From Spisula solida (lineage: Eukaryota > Mollusca > Bivalvia > Venerida > Mactridae): a stretch of 64,000 bases of DNA. Shown piece after piece: positions 34,338-46,954 of this stretch (positions are counted from its first letter, which is position 1; each line of letters starts with the position of its first letter). The position numbers were made by a program, and so were the translations under genes. The notes beneath the pieces are model-generated. The model had not been told where the DNA came from, did no database searches, and saw nothing but the letters and a program-made list of their open reading frames with translations. The stretch covers positions 4,108,001 to 4,172,000 of the forward strand of contig OX365954.1 in the NCBI GenBank assembly GCA_947247005.1. Direction: 5' to 3'.

Positions 34338-34545
34338 GTTTCGTGGGAATTAAATTTCGTTGATTTTTGTAAAATACCATTTTCGTGGGATTTATAATTT
34401 GTGGATTAGATAACATGGATTGGGAAAACCTTTGTTCTGTATTTGGAAGGTCAATTATTTGTGGGGATTAAATTTCATGGTTGAGCTAAACCACGAAATC
34501 ACTGAAAATTAAACCACCAAGAAAAATAAAGATTTTACTGTAAAA
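34338..34545 (+). mobile_element. MITE-like repeat, TTCGTGG family, copy 4
   Basis: TTTCGTGGGAATTAAATTTC, TTTTCGTGGGATTTATAATT, then GTGGGGATTAAATTTCATGG and AAGATTTTACTGTAAAAA at the right end. Same order of motifs as copies 1 and 2. Confidence 0.6.
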
Positions 34546-34549
34546 AATG

Positions 34550-35640
34550 TTGCTACATTGTCATAGTCCTATATTTACTATTGCAGTTTTTAGTGTGGTC
34601 ATGTTTTTGCAATGTTCACCATAAACATAGTAGTTTTGTTTTGGTATGTTCAGTTTTCACCATTTAGTAATAGCAGGTGTAAATATTTCACGTTTTACAA
34701 TTCATTGATGGCGGTTTTATGATATTAAAGGGAGGATACTACTAAGTAATTTAATGCACATGGTTAGGATCATAGGAGTTGTCCCCCTTTCTTTGTTTCA
34801 AAGTTTATGTTTCTAAATAAAACATATGATTAAACCTAATATCTAGGTTGCTTTCAAGTACAATGTTTCTGTACTGACATTTCAAAGGTGTTCATTCATA
34901 TCTTAAAGATAAAAAATTATGTAATAGAGCTTTATACCAATCATTTGATTACATTTTTGATGTTCAAACTCCCAGCTGCAAAGGACCTTCTATGATTTCA
35001 TAGGTGTTAGTTTTGTTAAAAATGTTAATAATATATGCATATGTTCATGTATACAGATCTGTCTTGCTTTTACTAGTATATTTTTATTTATTCTTTTTAA
35101 CCAAGAATACAACCAAATTTTAACCAAAATTCAACACAAGTATTGGCTGAATTTGGGCTTTGTAAACTTTTTATTCTGCATGAATCTCAATTGTTTTAGC
35201 TCACATGTTATGACTATTTGAAAATGTGGATCAGGGTATATGTTTCTGCTTGAAGTAAGCTTCTGGCCCCGTGTTCACAAAGGATATGTTATCAGGATCA
35301 AGATCAAATTGATGTCCCTTAAAATTCAGGAACTACATTGTATGTTAATGTCAAACTTGATTTTTTAATACAGATGGATATGTAATGATATAACTCGAAG
35401 AAGTTTAGGTATTCTGTACATGGTTTTGAAAAGTAATGCCAAAAATTACCTAAATCTTCCAAAAAAAAGAAAATTATTTTCTGGATCAATTATTCCTTTG
35501 TGAAATCTGGGCCAGTAGAAATATAGACCTTGTATGAAAGCACAGTTTTTTGTAAATTTGCCTCATTTCTTGTTTTGAACTTTTTGATGTCAAGTGATAT
35601 GTATGATTCACACTATATTTTTTAACTTTGCTATAGTGCG
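34550..35640. other. intergenic stretch, nothing recognised
   Basis: AT-rich, stop-rich in all frames, no repeat seen. Confidence 0.5.
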
Positions 35641-35649
35641 ATAAATTTA

Positions 35650-35892
35650 ACTTGGTCCTCGACCTTTATAAGTGAACATATTACAAGCTTCTTGTGCGGA
35701 ATATTTTAATTTCTGCGAGAATTTATAGTCATGCCATAACGGTGATTTACATTAGTGTTTGTACTACACCTCATACATATTCGTAAAAACCCTGTCTTAT
35801 CAGAGAATGTCAAAACAAAGACCGAAGGTAAATTATAGACAATACATCAACCATTAAATTATGCAAATTAAAGGTTCGAGGATCAGGTCAAT
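35650..35892 (+). mobile_element. MITE, GACCTGATCCT family, copy 2
   Basis: TTGGTCCTCGACCTTTATAA on the left and AAAGGTTCGAGGATCAGGTC on the right; interior GTTTGTACTACACCTCATAC and CATCAACCATTAAATTATGC align with copy 1 in the same orientation. Confidence 0.72.
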
Positions 35893-36251
35893 TTGTTCGC
35901 AATTTATAAACGCATCTGTTAAAAAGATTCATACCAATAATAAACATGCTACTGTTGTCCTGTAGAACATTTGTTATTAAATACAGTATGGTTGTCAAAC
36001 TCATTTTGTTAATTTCTAGTTTATATCTAGTTTATATCTAGTTTATGCAGTCTTACAAACTAGTGCAATGTGTAACCGGCATAATAAATTTTTACTACAT
36101 TATAACCCATATTGAGAAAGTTATAATATAGGAGTTATTTTATGTTTGTCAACTGGTAGGTCTATTACAGTAACACTGTGAGGTGACTACTTATACAGTT
36201 AAAGGGATTTCAATGAAACTTCATACTCATGATCACTACAGTGTGTATATT

Positions 36252-36488
36252 GCTGGCTTAGAATTAGAAGGTTGTAAGTACTACTTATGACCTTATAAGA
36301 CTCATGCATTTTTAAAATCTGCATCCCAATGCACTTGTTATGAGCCTATTTTCATGAAAATCGGAAGTGGTCATGTTAACCAAAAAAAAACTTGTTTTTC
36401 CATAAGTAAAGATTATTGTCTAGACAGATTTTTCTTGTTTTCTCAAAATATTGATTTTGTACTTACGACCTTCTAATTCTAAGCCAGC
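36252..36488. mobile_element. MITE, GCTGGCTTAGAATTAGAAGG family, copy 1
   Basis: GCTGGCTTAGAATTAGAAGG and CCTTCTAATTCTAAGCCAGC are perfect 20-bp inverted ends, extended inwards by TTGTAAGTAC/GTACTTACGA. The interior holds AAAATCGGAAGTGGTCATGT. Homologous to 44076-44311. Confidence 0.85.
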
Positions 36489-37013
36489 GATATATACTTG
36501 ACACAATTTGCTTGTGAAGCGGTCCAGACATCGCAGAGTTAGTGCCCTTGATCTTAAGTTATTTGTGTAGAGCTAACTGTTATTGTGATGGTCCTTAATC
36601 ACATTTGGTTATAGCTTTAGTGTTTTCATTACCTATGTATAAACCTTATCTATCAACTAGGTCACACATGCATCTGTTCAAGAGATAGAAATTATATATT
36701 TTATATTTTCAAGAAACAATTATCACTTCTATAACCTATTTTTATTTCTTATTTTCGGAATGTCATTTGTCTGTGATGCTTGTACTTTTTAAAGAAAAAA
36801 TGTTTGTGACTTACACAAGATGAATGTCTAAACAAGTCTAGCGTGACAAATGATTATTTTTATTCTATTCTTTAATCTATTAGTGTTGTTTACTGTTCAA
36901 GCTAGTTACGTCCCTTTCGTAGAATTGGGTGTACATTTTGTATATTGCTTTGTTCATGTTAGTTTTTCTGTCAATCTGTATAATCAATAACCAAAGAGAA
37001 GTTCACCTTTGAT

Positions 37014-37216
37014 CCTTATAAATGGTTAGCAGATTGGTCATACCTTATACATGGTTAGCAGATTGGTCATACCTTATACATGGTTAGCAGATTGGTCATA
37101 CCTTATACATGGTTAGCAGATTGGTCATACCTTATACATGGTTAGCAGATTGGTCATACCTTATACATGGTTAGCAGATTGGTCATACCTTATACATGGT
37201 TAGCAGATTGGTCATA
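37014..37216 (+). repeat. 29-bp minisatellite, 7 copies
   Basis: Exactly seven units of CCTTATACATGGTTAGCAGA plus TTGGTCATA. Only the first has a variant base (ATAAATGG). It lies about 100 bp left of a 134-bp palindrome. Confidence 0.95.
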
Positions 37217-37310
37217 CCTTGCAGTCGAAACCTGTTGATTTCATAGATCACTGTGACCTTCAATATCTGGCTGCTGTAGACAGTGTGGACATACCATGTG
37301 GTATGTGACC

Positions 37311-37444
37311 ACAGGCCTAAGAAATTATATCATAAAATACAGAGTTTTGAAATTCCCCATCATCCGGTCATTACTGTACTGTAATGACCGGATGATGGGG
37401 AATTTCATAACTCTGTATTTTGTGATATAATTTCTTAAGCCTGT
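37311..37444. repeat. 134-bp near-perfect palindrome
   Basis: ACAGGCCTAAGAAATTATAT is matched by ATATAATTTCTTAAGCCTGT. Arms of about 67 bp meet at a TACTGTACTGTA centre with almost no spacer and very few mismatches. Probably a fold-back MITE or a recent palindromic insertion. Confidence 0.93.
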
Positions 37445-37689
37445 AATGTGACGTAATTTTTGGCTTAAAGAACAAGAATTTTGTTTACATCCTGTTTTCA
37501 GTATTGTATTGAGAAAATAAATCTTGCACATTGATCTATGTTGTTGTGTTAAATATTCCATGTACCATAACGATTTTTCATTAGCTCACTTAAGCTCCGT
37601 TGAATGATAAGAATAGTTTGCTATAGATATCTGTTAAAATTATTAGGTTAAGTTGACTCTTAAATTTTGACAAAACTTCACATGAATGT

Positions 37690-38712
37690 TCCATAACAGT
37701 TAGATACTGGTCTCAAATTGATCAGATTGGGAGGCTGCTGATTGGAGGCTGATGATGGGAGGCTGCTTGACCATACACAGATGACAAGGAAACAACCTAC
37801 CATAGACAAAATCTGGCAACATAAATGTTCCGTAACAGTTGGATACTGGTCTCAAATTGATCAGATTGGGAGGCTGCTGACAGGAGGCTGCTGATGGGAG
37901 GCTGATGATGGGAGGCTGCTGATGGGAGGCTACTGATTGGAGGCTGCTGATGGGAGACTGCTTGACCATACACAGATGACAAGGAAACAACCTACCATAG
38001 ACAAAATCTGGCAACATAAATGTTCCGTAACAGTTGGATACTGGTCTCAAATTGATCAGATTGGGAGGCTGCTGACAGAAGGCTGCTGATGGGAGGCTGA
38101 TGATGGGAGGCTGCTGATGGGAGGCTGTTGACAGGAGGCTGATGATGGGAGGCTGCTGATGGAAGGCTGCTAACAGGAGGCTGATGATGGGAGGCTGCTG
38201 ATGGGAGGCTGCTAACAGGAGGCTGATGACGGGAGGCTGATGATGGGAGGCTGCTGGCAGGAGGCTGCTGACAGGAGGCTGCTGATGGGAGGCTGTTGAT
38301 GGGAGGCTGATGATGGGAGGCTGCTGATGGGAGGCTGCTGATGGGAGGCTGTTGATGGGAGGCTGCTAACAGGAGGCTGATGATGGGAGGCTGCTAACAG
38401 GAGGCTGCTGATGGGAGGCTGCTGATGGGAGGCTGTTGACAGGAGGCTGCTGACAGAAGGCTGCTGATGGGAGGCTGCTAACAGGAGGCTGCTGACGGAA
38501 GGCTGTTGACAGGAGGCTGATGACGGGAAGCTGCTGATGGGAGGCTGCTAACAGGAGGCTGCTGACGGAAGGCTGTTGACAGGAGACTGCTGACAGGAGG
38601 CTGCTGACGGGAGGCTACTGATTGGAGGCTGCTGATGGGAGACTGCTTGACCATACACAGATGACAAGGAAACAACCTACCATAGACAAAATCTGGCAAC
38701 CAGAACAAGGAG
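37690..38712 (+). repeat. 14-bp minisatellite (GGGAGGCTGCTGAT) with a higher-order unit
   Basis: Runs of GGGAGGCTGCTGAT and variants (GACAGGAGGCTG, TAACAGGAGGCTG) are interrupted at least three times by a shared non-repetitive block (CCATACACAGATGACAAGGA ... GACAAAATCTGGCAAC), twice followed by TGGATACTGGTCTCAAATTG. Strongly G-over-C on the plus strand. Minus-strand frames rich in Q, P and S across it are array artefacts. Confidence 0.92.
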
Positions 38713-39495
38713 TTTGAGGTAAATCTGTGAACAGTGTACCCACCCTCTCTGAACAATTTACACACCCAAACTGTACATCCAGTGTACCCACCTATACATG
38801 AAATTTATACTGTCGTGTTTGTTTTTGATCGACCAAGACAGTTGTGTGTGGTCATTCAATTTTTTCCCTGCCAGGAAGTTGAAGGACCTCTGTCTTTGAA
38901 GGAAGAGACAGTTGTATGATTCATGTACAAAGAGCCTGAGTGCTCTTCCCAAGCTCTTTCCACTCCTTCACAGTGTACAGCGCCAATGCATGTGAGACTA
39001 CTATTTTGGTACAGTTCATCTCTGGTTGGTTGGGAAAAATGGTGTTTTCAAAATTTCCAGTGCCCCAGCTGACATTCCAACCAGAGAACCCCAAATTTGT
39101 AGTCAAAAGTCCCAACTACTCTGCCTGTGCCACCCGGGCATACTATTGTAAAATTAAAAAATTCATGCCACAGCTAATATTGGAACATGTAGGGCTGGTA
39201 ATAATAAGATCCCGTGTTTCAACCAACTGTACAGAAACGTTCTTAGCGTACAAAACTGTGTGTGATGCTCTGTGCTACGGCTTTGATGTATGTGAATATG
39301 TTACCACTGAGGTACACTCATTATCTTGGTCAACAGGAGCCCGTTACGTAACCAAGCCGCTTCCAAATTGCACTATCAAGCGCTTTTTCCAATGTCTATG
39401 CAACAACATGCTACCAGCGAACAGTGCTAGCACGCTCGGTAGCGGTTTGGTTATTAGGCAACAGATAAACCTTAAGGATCATGTAAAGTAATCAC
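38713..39495 (+). other. non-repetitive stretch with an unassigned 183-codon open frame
   Basis: The frame 38940-39491 starts MLFPSSFHSFTVYSANACET and ends LVIRQQINLKDHVK. It has ten cysteines and no tandem repeat, transmembrane anchor or motif I recognise. Splice sites and a promoter were not found, and base composition is only slightly richer in GC than the surroundings. A short inverted repeat (CTCTGGTTGG / CCAACCAGAG at 39019-39087) lies inside, which favours repeat DNA. It could still be a single-exon gene. Confidence 0.2.
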
Positions 39496-39499
39496 TTAT

Positions 39500-40355
39500 A
39501 AGGGAGACAACAACTACAGGAATATATTGCTGGACAGTTTTATGAAGTGTTCTCCCTTTGTTTTCTTGGCTAACATATTTCAGCTTTTGAAGTCATAAAA
39601 TTAATTGCTGCTTATATCAAGAACAAAAAATAAAACTGAAATTGTTATAGTTATTCCCCTGCGAAGCTCATATTGAAACAATGTAGTTAATTTGCACCAT
39701 GAAAATATATAATGTTTGCAAGAAAAATGTAAATTAAAAAATATCTAAACCAAAATTATGATATAAGCGACATCTGATTCCAACAATGAAAATGGCCACT
39801 GAGACGACTTTGTAAGGTAAATGCCCTATTTATGTAGCCTTTGGTCCGTTGACTCGTTAATTTATGTTGTATTTGTTTGGTACATGCATGTATGTTTTCA
39901 TATTTTAGATTACATGAACGACCCCTTCGAGATAATCACGGATACAAATAGTGTCATCTGTTTACTTTTCATTTTGTTCAGTTTACAGTTTCCTGGTTTT
40001 GACCTCAGCCTGGTTTCTTTACAACTCTTCATGACAATCTAGCTACCATTGCATACTCAAGCTCTAACACTGGCATTGTCAATCTGCAGAAATACTCTCT
40101 ATGAGCGTTATTAAAATTTTATTGATTTATTTTTCCACGATTATGACATCACACAGCCTTCTCAACAAAAAGAGATGATCTGGGATCACGCCTAGTTTTA
40201 AGTATGTAATATGTTGTTTATTTGTTTGCGTTCGACTGAGACTTACATAAGTGTGTGGTTATCCTGTTTCTTCTACTTAATTGGCCAATAACCTCCTGCT
40301 TCGAATGAAGGGACCGTTTTTGCATGATGCTCAATAAGTCGATTACAACTAATAC
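39500..40355. other. intergenic stretch, nothing supported
   Basis: A 73-codon hydrophobic frame at 39821-40042 is probably chance in AT-rich DNA. No repeat seen. Confidence 0.45.
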
Positions 40356-40359
40356 TAGG

Positions 40360-40570
40360 AATCCGGGTTGAGCGTTAGGTTCGAGTGCAGGAGGTCTAGG
40401 GTTCGATCCCTGGCTGCGTCATACCAAAGACGAAATAAAATGGTACCAGAAATTCCCTTGCAACATAAAAGGGAAACTGGCTTCTCTTCTCTAGTCATAC
40501 CCACGTAGCGATGGATAACATCAGGAATGAGGTGTTGAGAGTGATTAATATAAGTTGGAAAAACTTGTTT
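40360..40570 (+). mobile_element. tRNA-derived SINE, family B, copy 2
   Basis: B box GGGTTCGATCCCTGG (40399-40413) followed by CTGCGTCATACCAAAGACGA, matching the family B unit at 3862. The body TTCCCTTGCAACATAAAAGG also has a counterpart there (GTTCCCTTGCTCATC). The A box is eroded. Confidence 0.5.
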
Positions 40571-40574
40571 CACA

Positions 40575-43500
40575 ATCGATCTTAAATAAATTGTGATCAT
40601 GTGGGATTAGATGGCCATCTGGTTAAGTCAGTGAGTACAGCACCCAACATACAGGGGTTTACTGTTAGGCCATCTCAAGTTTTCGTTCTCCATGTTAGTT
40701 GACCAGTGTCGGGATTTGTCATAAGAAAAGTGGGAATAATTTTTTAATGAGGATAAAGCGCATTTCATTGTATGAACTACATATATGTGTATGTAACATA
40801 TGTTTCAGCACAAGAATCATTTGTTATGACTATTAGTGCAGTGATTTTTTTTGCCTCTTTGGGAATTTTCGCGTCGTGACAACTTGAAATTGGGAAATTC
40901 CATGAAGTAGAAAGGCCAAATAAAACAGAAAAAGAGGTTACATGTGAATGTTTACTGGTTTCTTTGAACTTTTATGCTTGACCTCTTGTCAAAAAGGTTC
41001 ATAACTTTATCATTTTATGTCCGATTTTGAAAATTATTTTTTTAAATTGTTTATTGGGAATTTCTCCATTCAAATTTGGGAAAATTATAGCCTATTTGCA
41101 ATTGGGAAAGGGTCCGTTTACCGGACCCTAATAAAGAAGGAAAAAAATCACTGTAGTGTGTTTCTTGCGTTTTTGCATTTTTCACTACTGACACAGTTAG
41201 CAAGATAATTAAAGATAAAATAAGACTGTTTATTAAGATATGTACGTATTTAGAGTTTTTATTTTTAAACGTGTTATTGCAATTGCATATTTATGCAATA
41301 TCCCAATTTGTGTATCAATTGATACCCAAATCTGTTTATGATATACAATATAATAAGCCTGTTTATTGTGTGTAAATTTTAATAGAAAAATACAGACCAT
41401 TCAGAGAATGATTTTTACAATTGCTTTGGATCTAAATACTTGTATTCATCGATTGCACATTCAGAAATTGTCTATGTCGTAGTATAATTGTATTGGCATG
41501 CAGGTATGTGTTTTTGGTAGATTTAGATTCTGTTGATATAAATGCTTTTTAACTGACATGCATGATACATGTAAATGCCTCGATCCATTTGGCTTGCATA
41601 TGACCATTACAGCATTGACCAACGATGTATGTAGAGTTTCTAAATGAATTGCACGCATTGTTTACATGGAATTTTACGAATTTCAACCCCTGGCCAAGTC
41701 TCAAAAAGAAAATGAATTTGGGCCGAATATTGGCTCAATTTCCCCATTAAAATAGTATGTTTTTTCCTGATATTGACTAAAAATTCCCCACAAAAAGATT
41801 GAGGGGTCGAGAAAATGGCTCGAAGTATGCACAGTATACACTAGCATTTAGTACTATCAGGCATTCAGATTCAAACAGTTTCAAGCATAATCGTGATTTC
41901 TACTTCTGTCGTTTCAACACTTTCAGTCATACTGTCTGGAGATTGCACTTATGATTGAATCTGTTAATTCATTCATTGGAGAAATCATTCTGAGGACAGC
42001 GCATAATCGCTTTATTAACAACTCTAGTCTTATGCATGACTAGTGTTGTTCTGATTATTCAATTTAGTTGACATTGAATTATTTGTGGCTGAATATTGAT
42101 TAATGGACTAATGATTTAATAAATCTGGTAATCAATCTCAAATTCGTGACAAAAGCCTCTGCTTGCATTATATCAACTTGGTACTGGGGGAACCTTTTAA
42201 AATAAGAAGAACTTCATTTCACAGGCGACAAACCAAACAATGTCAACCGACTTTGTGACTTTTATTGTTGATAAACTACTTAAAAACTGTGTTTTTAACA
42301 CTCCCAGTGAAAGTGGTAACAAAGGGAAAATCAGTGATTTTCTGTAGAAGTTTTACTGCCTGGGTTTGAAGAAATTGTTTGAATTGGTTCTAATAGACAT
42401 TCAATTGGTTAAAACTTCTATGCTTTGAATTTTCATAGCAAGTATTTGATTAAAGAAATTAACATTTCATTATCATTATCTGATGATTGATTATGGCTGA
42501 TTTCTGCACACCACTAATTGATGTTATTGGATAATCTGTACATCACTATATAACAGATAGTATGACATTACCTGAATATAGTTAGCCTTGTCTTGAACAA
42601 CCTGTCAATGAATGCATGAAATGTGTCCATTAAGAGCAGGTTGTCAGACATCCTGAAAGTTTGCCAAAAATGGGTGGACATTCGGTCTCAAGGTCTTACA
42701 AACAGCTGTACCAAAAGCAAAACAGCCTGACAATAAAGTTATCAAACAATTTTTTTGGTACTAGAAATCAATGTGTTTGAAACATGCAACTTTTGTCCAA
42801 TTAAACTAACCAGCTATGATATATCATCCATTTTTCATGGAAAGTATTGTTTTTCCGTTTCTTTATACTTTGTGCAGACGGCCGCAGTTAAATGAATCTT
42901 TTTACGTGCTTAGGCATTTAACAATGTCATTTTATATTTTGACAGTTGTGGATAAAGGGCAGTCAGTCGGACCGGTTCCGAATTGAAAAAAACAGAAGAC
43001 CGTATCAAAATCTAACGGACTTGTCTGTCGGACTGGCAAATTACTGAATGACTGGGTTGTTTTTAACTGCTCTGTGATGGGTGCATGTATCTGGTGTGAA
43101 CTAAGACATGTTCAATGATCTGTCATTGATGATCATCTTTGTTACATTTGTCTACGGCTTGCGATTAATTTTTAATGACAAAATAATATGGAGTTAAAGT
43201 TCTCTATAGATCTCTAAGATTACTTTATTGATTAAATTATTCCTTCATTAAGAATTCAGAAATGTCTTCTCCATGTTTAGAAAAGTACCAACTTACCAGT
43301 CCCAAATGAACACTTATAGAACAGATTGGTGTTAGTCTTACATTGTTATTGAGTGAATCAATGTGTTGTGTGCTTACTGTGCTACAGGTTCATGTGTTAT
43401 ATACTGTGGTAGAGATCCTGGTTTATAGATTATTGTACTTGTTTTATGGAGACACTGGTGTGAATAAACTGAGTGTACAAACTGAGTTGGTCTGGCTTGA

Positions 43501-44070
43501 ATTGATTGAAACATGCTGATTCAGCAAGTATCTTATCCCACACTCCGTGCAGTGCAGCATGGAATTTTGGTTTTTTATTTTGTTTGTTCTTTGTATTGTA
43601 TTAATTATTAGACTTTCATCCCCTGGCCTTTTCTTAATTGCCATTTCTTTAATAGGTCTGAATCCATTAATATTGAGAAAATTATTGTTGTTAATGTAGA
43701 CATTGGGACAAATTGAAGATAATATTTATTATGGGAAAAAACTTGATCTGTACAGAAAATGCCATAAAATCACAAATTGACAATGTTCAAAAACAAGAAA
43801 CTTTAAACTGTCACTAAGAAAAAATTCCACACTTCTTCGTTGTTATGAAAACACTATGTAAAATGTCTATGTTTCTTCGTTGTTATGAAAATATTATGCT
43901 GACATAAAATTATTACTTCTTTCAAAAAACACACAAAAAACATGCTAATGTGTTAATTACTAAGAAATATTTCAGCAATTGAATTCTGCCCTATTGTGAT
44001 TTAAGAATATTGATGCATGAAGGAAATTGATGATTGTTGTGGTTCATCACTGTGTGTACAGGTAAAATGA
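40575..44070. other. intergenic stretch, no gene or array recognised
   Basis: AT-rich sequence with only short chance frames on both strands. I see no splice-exon pattern, tandem array or terminal inverted repeat that I can support here. Confidence 0.45.
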
Positions 44071-44075
44071 TATCA

Positions 44076-44311
44076 CTGGCTTAGAACTAGAAGGTCGTAA
44101 TTAAGTACTTAACATACGACCTTATAAGACTCATGCATATTTGAAATCTGCATCTTAAGGCGCTTCATATGAGTATTTTATCATGAAAATCGGAAGTGGT
44201 CATGTTGACCAAACTGAAGTTTAAAATGCTTGTTTTTCCATTAGTAAAGATTAGTTTTCAGACAATTTTTTCTTGTTTTCTCAAAATATTGATTTTGTTC
44301 TTCTTAGCCAG
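44076..44311. mobile_element. MITE, GCTGGCTTAGAATTAGAAGG family, copy 2, right end damaged
   Basis: ACTGGCTTAGAACTAGAAGG on the left; the body (AAAATCGGAAGTGGTCATGT, CTTGTTTTCTCAAAATATTG) matches copy 1. The right terminal repeat is shortened to CTTAGCCAG, so about 15-20 bp of it are missing. Confidence 0.78.
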
Positions 44312-44314
44312 AGA

Positions 44315-45840
44315 TGTATAAATTACATGTACATACAATATGTTGTTGTAAGTTTAGAGCCAAATATAGAATGTGACATTTACAGCTTGTCATCATTACA
44401 TGTTATGTTATTTCAAATATGCTTCATCATTCCTTACCTTTCTAATAGCAAACATGGAAATATCTTATTAGGTACCGGTATCAATATTTTTAGTCGCAAT
44501 GAGACTGTAATTGAAACAAGAACCTAACAGCTAAGAATTTATTGAAAGTGTGCTAAATGCGTCTCAAAGTTTCTTTTTATTCACCTCAGTGAATTTTGAT
44601 TGTCATTTATAATATAATTACTTGTATTGAGAATTCAGAATTATTATATAAAACTACGCATGTCAGGGGGACATAAATTAGTTTCTAGGTTATTAACCCT
44701 GATCCCTCCCTCTATTCTGTACGTGCCATGCCTCAACCATTTTCTTTGCCGTGAAATAATTTTCAACTGGGTGCTAGTTATGCTAGGCCTGAAGGTATCT
44801 CTATGAATGATGTTATGAGCATCTATTATACACTGCTTATAACATGTATTAGACCTGATTGAAAAAGAGAACTTGGTGCAGTTATACAATGTGTCTTACT
44901 TGACGTAAGACTTTGTTTTATCTTGTACAAAAATTGGCACCATTCTTTTTTCAAGTTTTTTTGTAATGATTTTGATCAAACCCTGTGGGGGTTTTAATTC
45001 TAGATCGGTGTCATTATGTTAGCAGTACAGGTAATATTGTATGATTGATTCAATGCAGTTTTTTTCTGAGAGATAAATAAAATAATTTTATCAGCTTGAT
45101 ACCCTAACACTGCTCTATTATCCATTTTTTATAATATTTTAACAGTGCATGCGATAATTCTAGGCTTTTGAAGGCGTTCTAGATTATATTCCTCAATTAA
45201 TTTGAACATGCTGTCCTTTTTTATTTCAATTTAAAGTGAATCGGTTTATCTGCGTGTCATAAATAAAACCATCTGTCAGACTACTGGTATATAAATATCC
45301 TGCGTGTTTTTAGAAATAACCCAAAAAGAACTTTCAAGTGTCTTTAAATTCTGCATTTTAGATCTTGTTTTTTAAAGCTTAGAGAGTGTGTTTGTTGAAT
45401 GCTTGTAAAATCCCTGTTATTTTTTCCTGTATTCTGAAGTTATGATTTTCTCCAGTATTTAATTGTGACTTTATGACCATTTTTTATGCTCAGTGAATGG
45501 AAGTGCCACTATGCACTTAATTTTTGACAGGATGTTTCTCAGCATCCACTGACAGGAATTCAATGAAACTTCACAAATGAAAGGTCACAACAACATGCAA
45601 TGCCTGTTGCTATTTATAGTAATTAACAATCAAAGCTACTTGGTAATACATAAGTTGTAAGGAATTATATTCTCACCTATGCAAAAACATCTTTTATTTC
45701 ATTGAAATATGTATCTATTGAGAGAGGTGCTATGTCATGGCCGATCAAGACAGCTTTGTTAACTCCAAACAGGATGATGGTCATAATGTAGAACTCTAAA
45801 ATTAGATAGCCAAATTTTGTTCTTAAATAATCCCTCCAAT
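44315..45840. other. intergenic stretch, nothing supported
   Basis: Frames at 44273-44527 (plus) and 44644-44889 (minus) have no recognisable domain. No repeat seen. Confidence 0.45.
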
Positions 45841-45844
45841 TAAA

Positions 45845-46290
45845 ATAAATAGCGTAGCGTACTTATGCAGACTCGCCGAGATGGCCATTTCGGCCTTCCG
45901 TAGTTTTCGACCTAAATGCCCAAATTCGGGAATTTTGCTGTCATAGGTACACAGGCATCCCAGACTACAGGATATTACGGGCCCAGGGTCGTGCACAGGT
46001 TTTTGGGCCCGCTAGACCCCTTTAAAGAGGGCTTTGAACGTAGATTTTACAAAACTGAAATTACTGGTCCTACCCGCCATTGCGGTACGATTCCCTGTGG
46101 TATTGCATTAACATTTAGCGCCAAAAAGTTTTTATTTTTCTATAGCAGGAATATAAGGCTAGACAAAGGGGTCAGGACCTATGCCCTAAAGGGGCCAAAA
46201 AGTAGGCCTGTCAAGCTAAAAAAAAAAAAAAAGAAGTTATTCGCGCAAGGGTCACCGTCACATCGTCATTTCCGGTGACCTTTAGTCGAA
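45845..46290. other. GC- and CpG-richer island of unknown nature
   Basis: Contains CGCCGAGATGGCCATTTCGG, ACGGGCCCAGGGTCGTGCAC with a second GGGCCC 21 bp on, and an A(14) run at 46220. One plus-strand frame (45916-46278, 120 codons) is open but ends in the poly-A-encoded lysine run and has no known domain. Could be a repeat, a processed fragment or a CpG-rich regulatory patch. Confidence 0.3.
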
Positions 46291-46599
46291 ATATTGACAT
46301 TTTTTTCTACTTTCGGTTTAGGGTAGGTGTGTAGCATCCGGGTGTATCGAGTTTTTATCAGTGCTGCAAGTCAATAGTGTCTCAGGGACGGGGTATAGGG
46401 ACCATATGAATTTCTCATAACCCCCCAAAAAATCTTGGTAGCGGAAAGGATATAGAAATATAGTGGAATCAGATCAGAGTCTGACATTAAGTTTCGATGG
46501 TACAGTATTAAACTGGGCTATATTATAAATATTCGGATGGAACTGTTTTTTGAATGGCCAAGGTTCAGACTGTATGTTACCCCATAATCTATTGTAGAC

Positions 46600-46950
46600 A
46601 GTGTTACGGATAAAAGTTGTTGAATGACCAAGGTTCAGACTGTATGTTACCCAAAGATCTATCAGATAAAAGTTGTTGAATGACCGAGGTTGGACTGTAA
46701 GTTTAATACCTGTGATCTATAATAGGCAGTATGACCGAGGTTGGACTGGATTAGTTTAATACCCATGATCTATAATAGGCAGTATGACCGAGGTTGGACT
46801 GGATTAGTTTAATACCCATGATCTATAATAGGCAGTATGACCGAGGTTGGACTGTAAGTTTAATACCTGTGATCTATAATAGGCAGTATGACCGAGGTTG
46901 GACTGTAAGTTTAATACCCATGATCTATAATAGCCAGTATTAGAGTTGTC
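46600..46950 (+). repeat. ~50-54-bp tandem repeat, about six copies
   Basis: The unit contains ATGACCGAGGTTGGACTG, TTTAATACC(C/T)(A/G)TGATCTA and TAATAGGCAGT. Unit length varies (GGATTAG against TAAG insert). The first two copies (AATGACCAAGGTTCAGACTG) are diverged. Confidence 0.88.
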
Positions 46951-46954
46951 TGAT

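Noticed and set aside
41461..41658. RAIHLE on the minus strand as a BEL/Pao integrase fragment
   Set aside because: Only six residues fit; the following residues do not match the integrase core.
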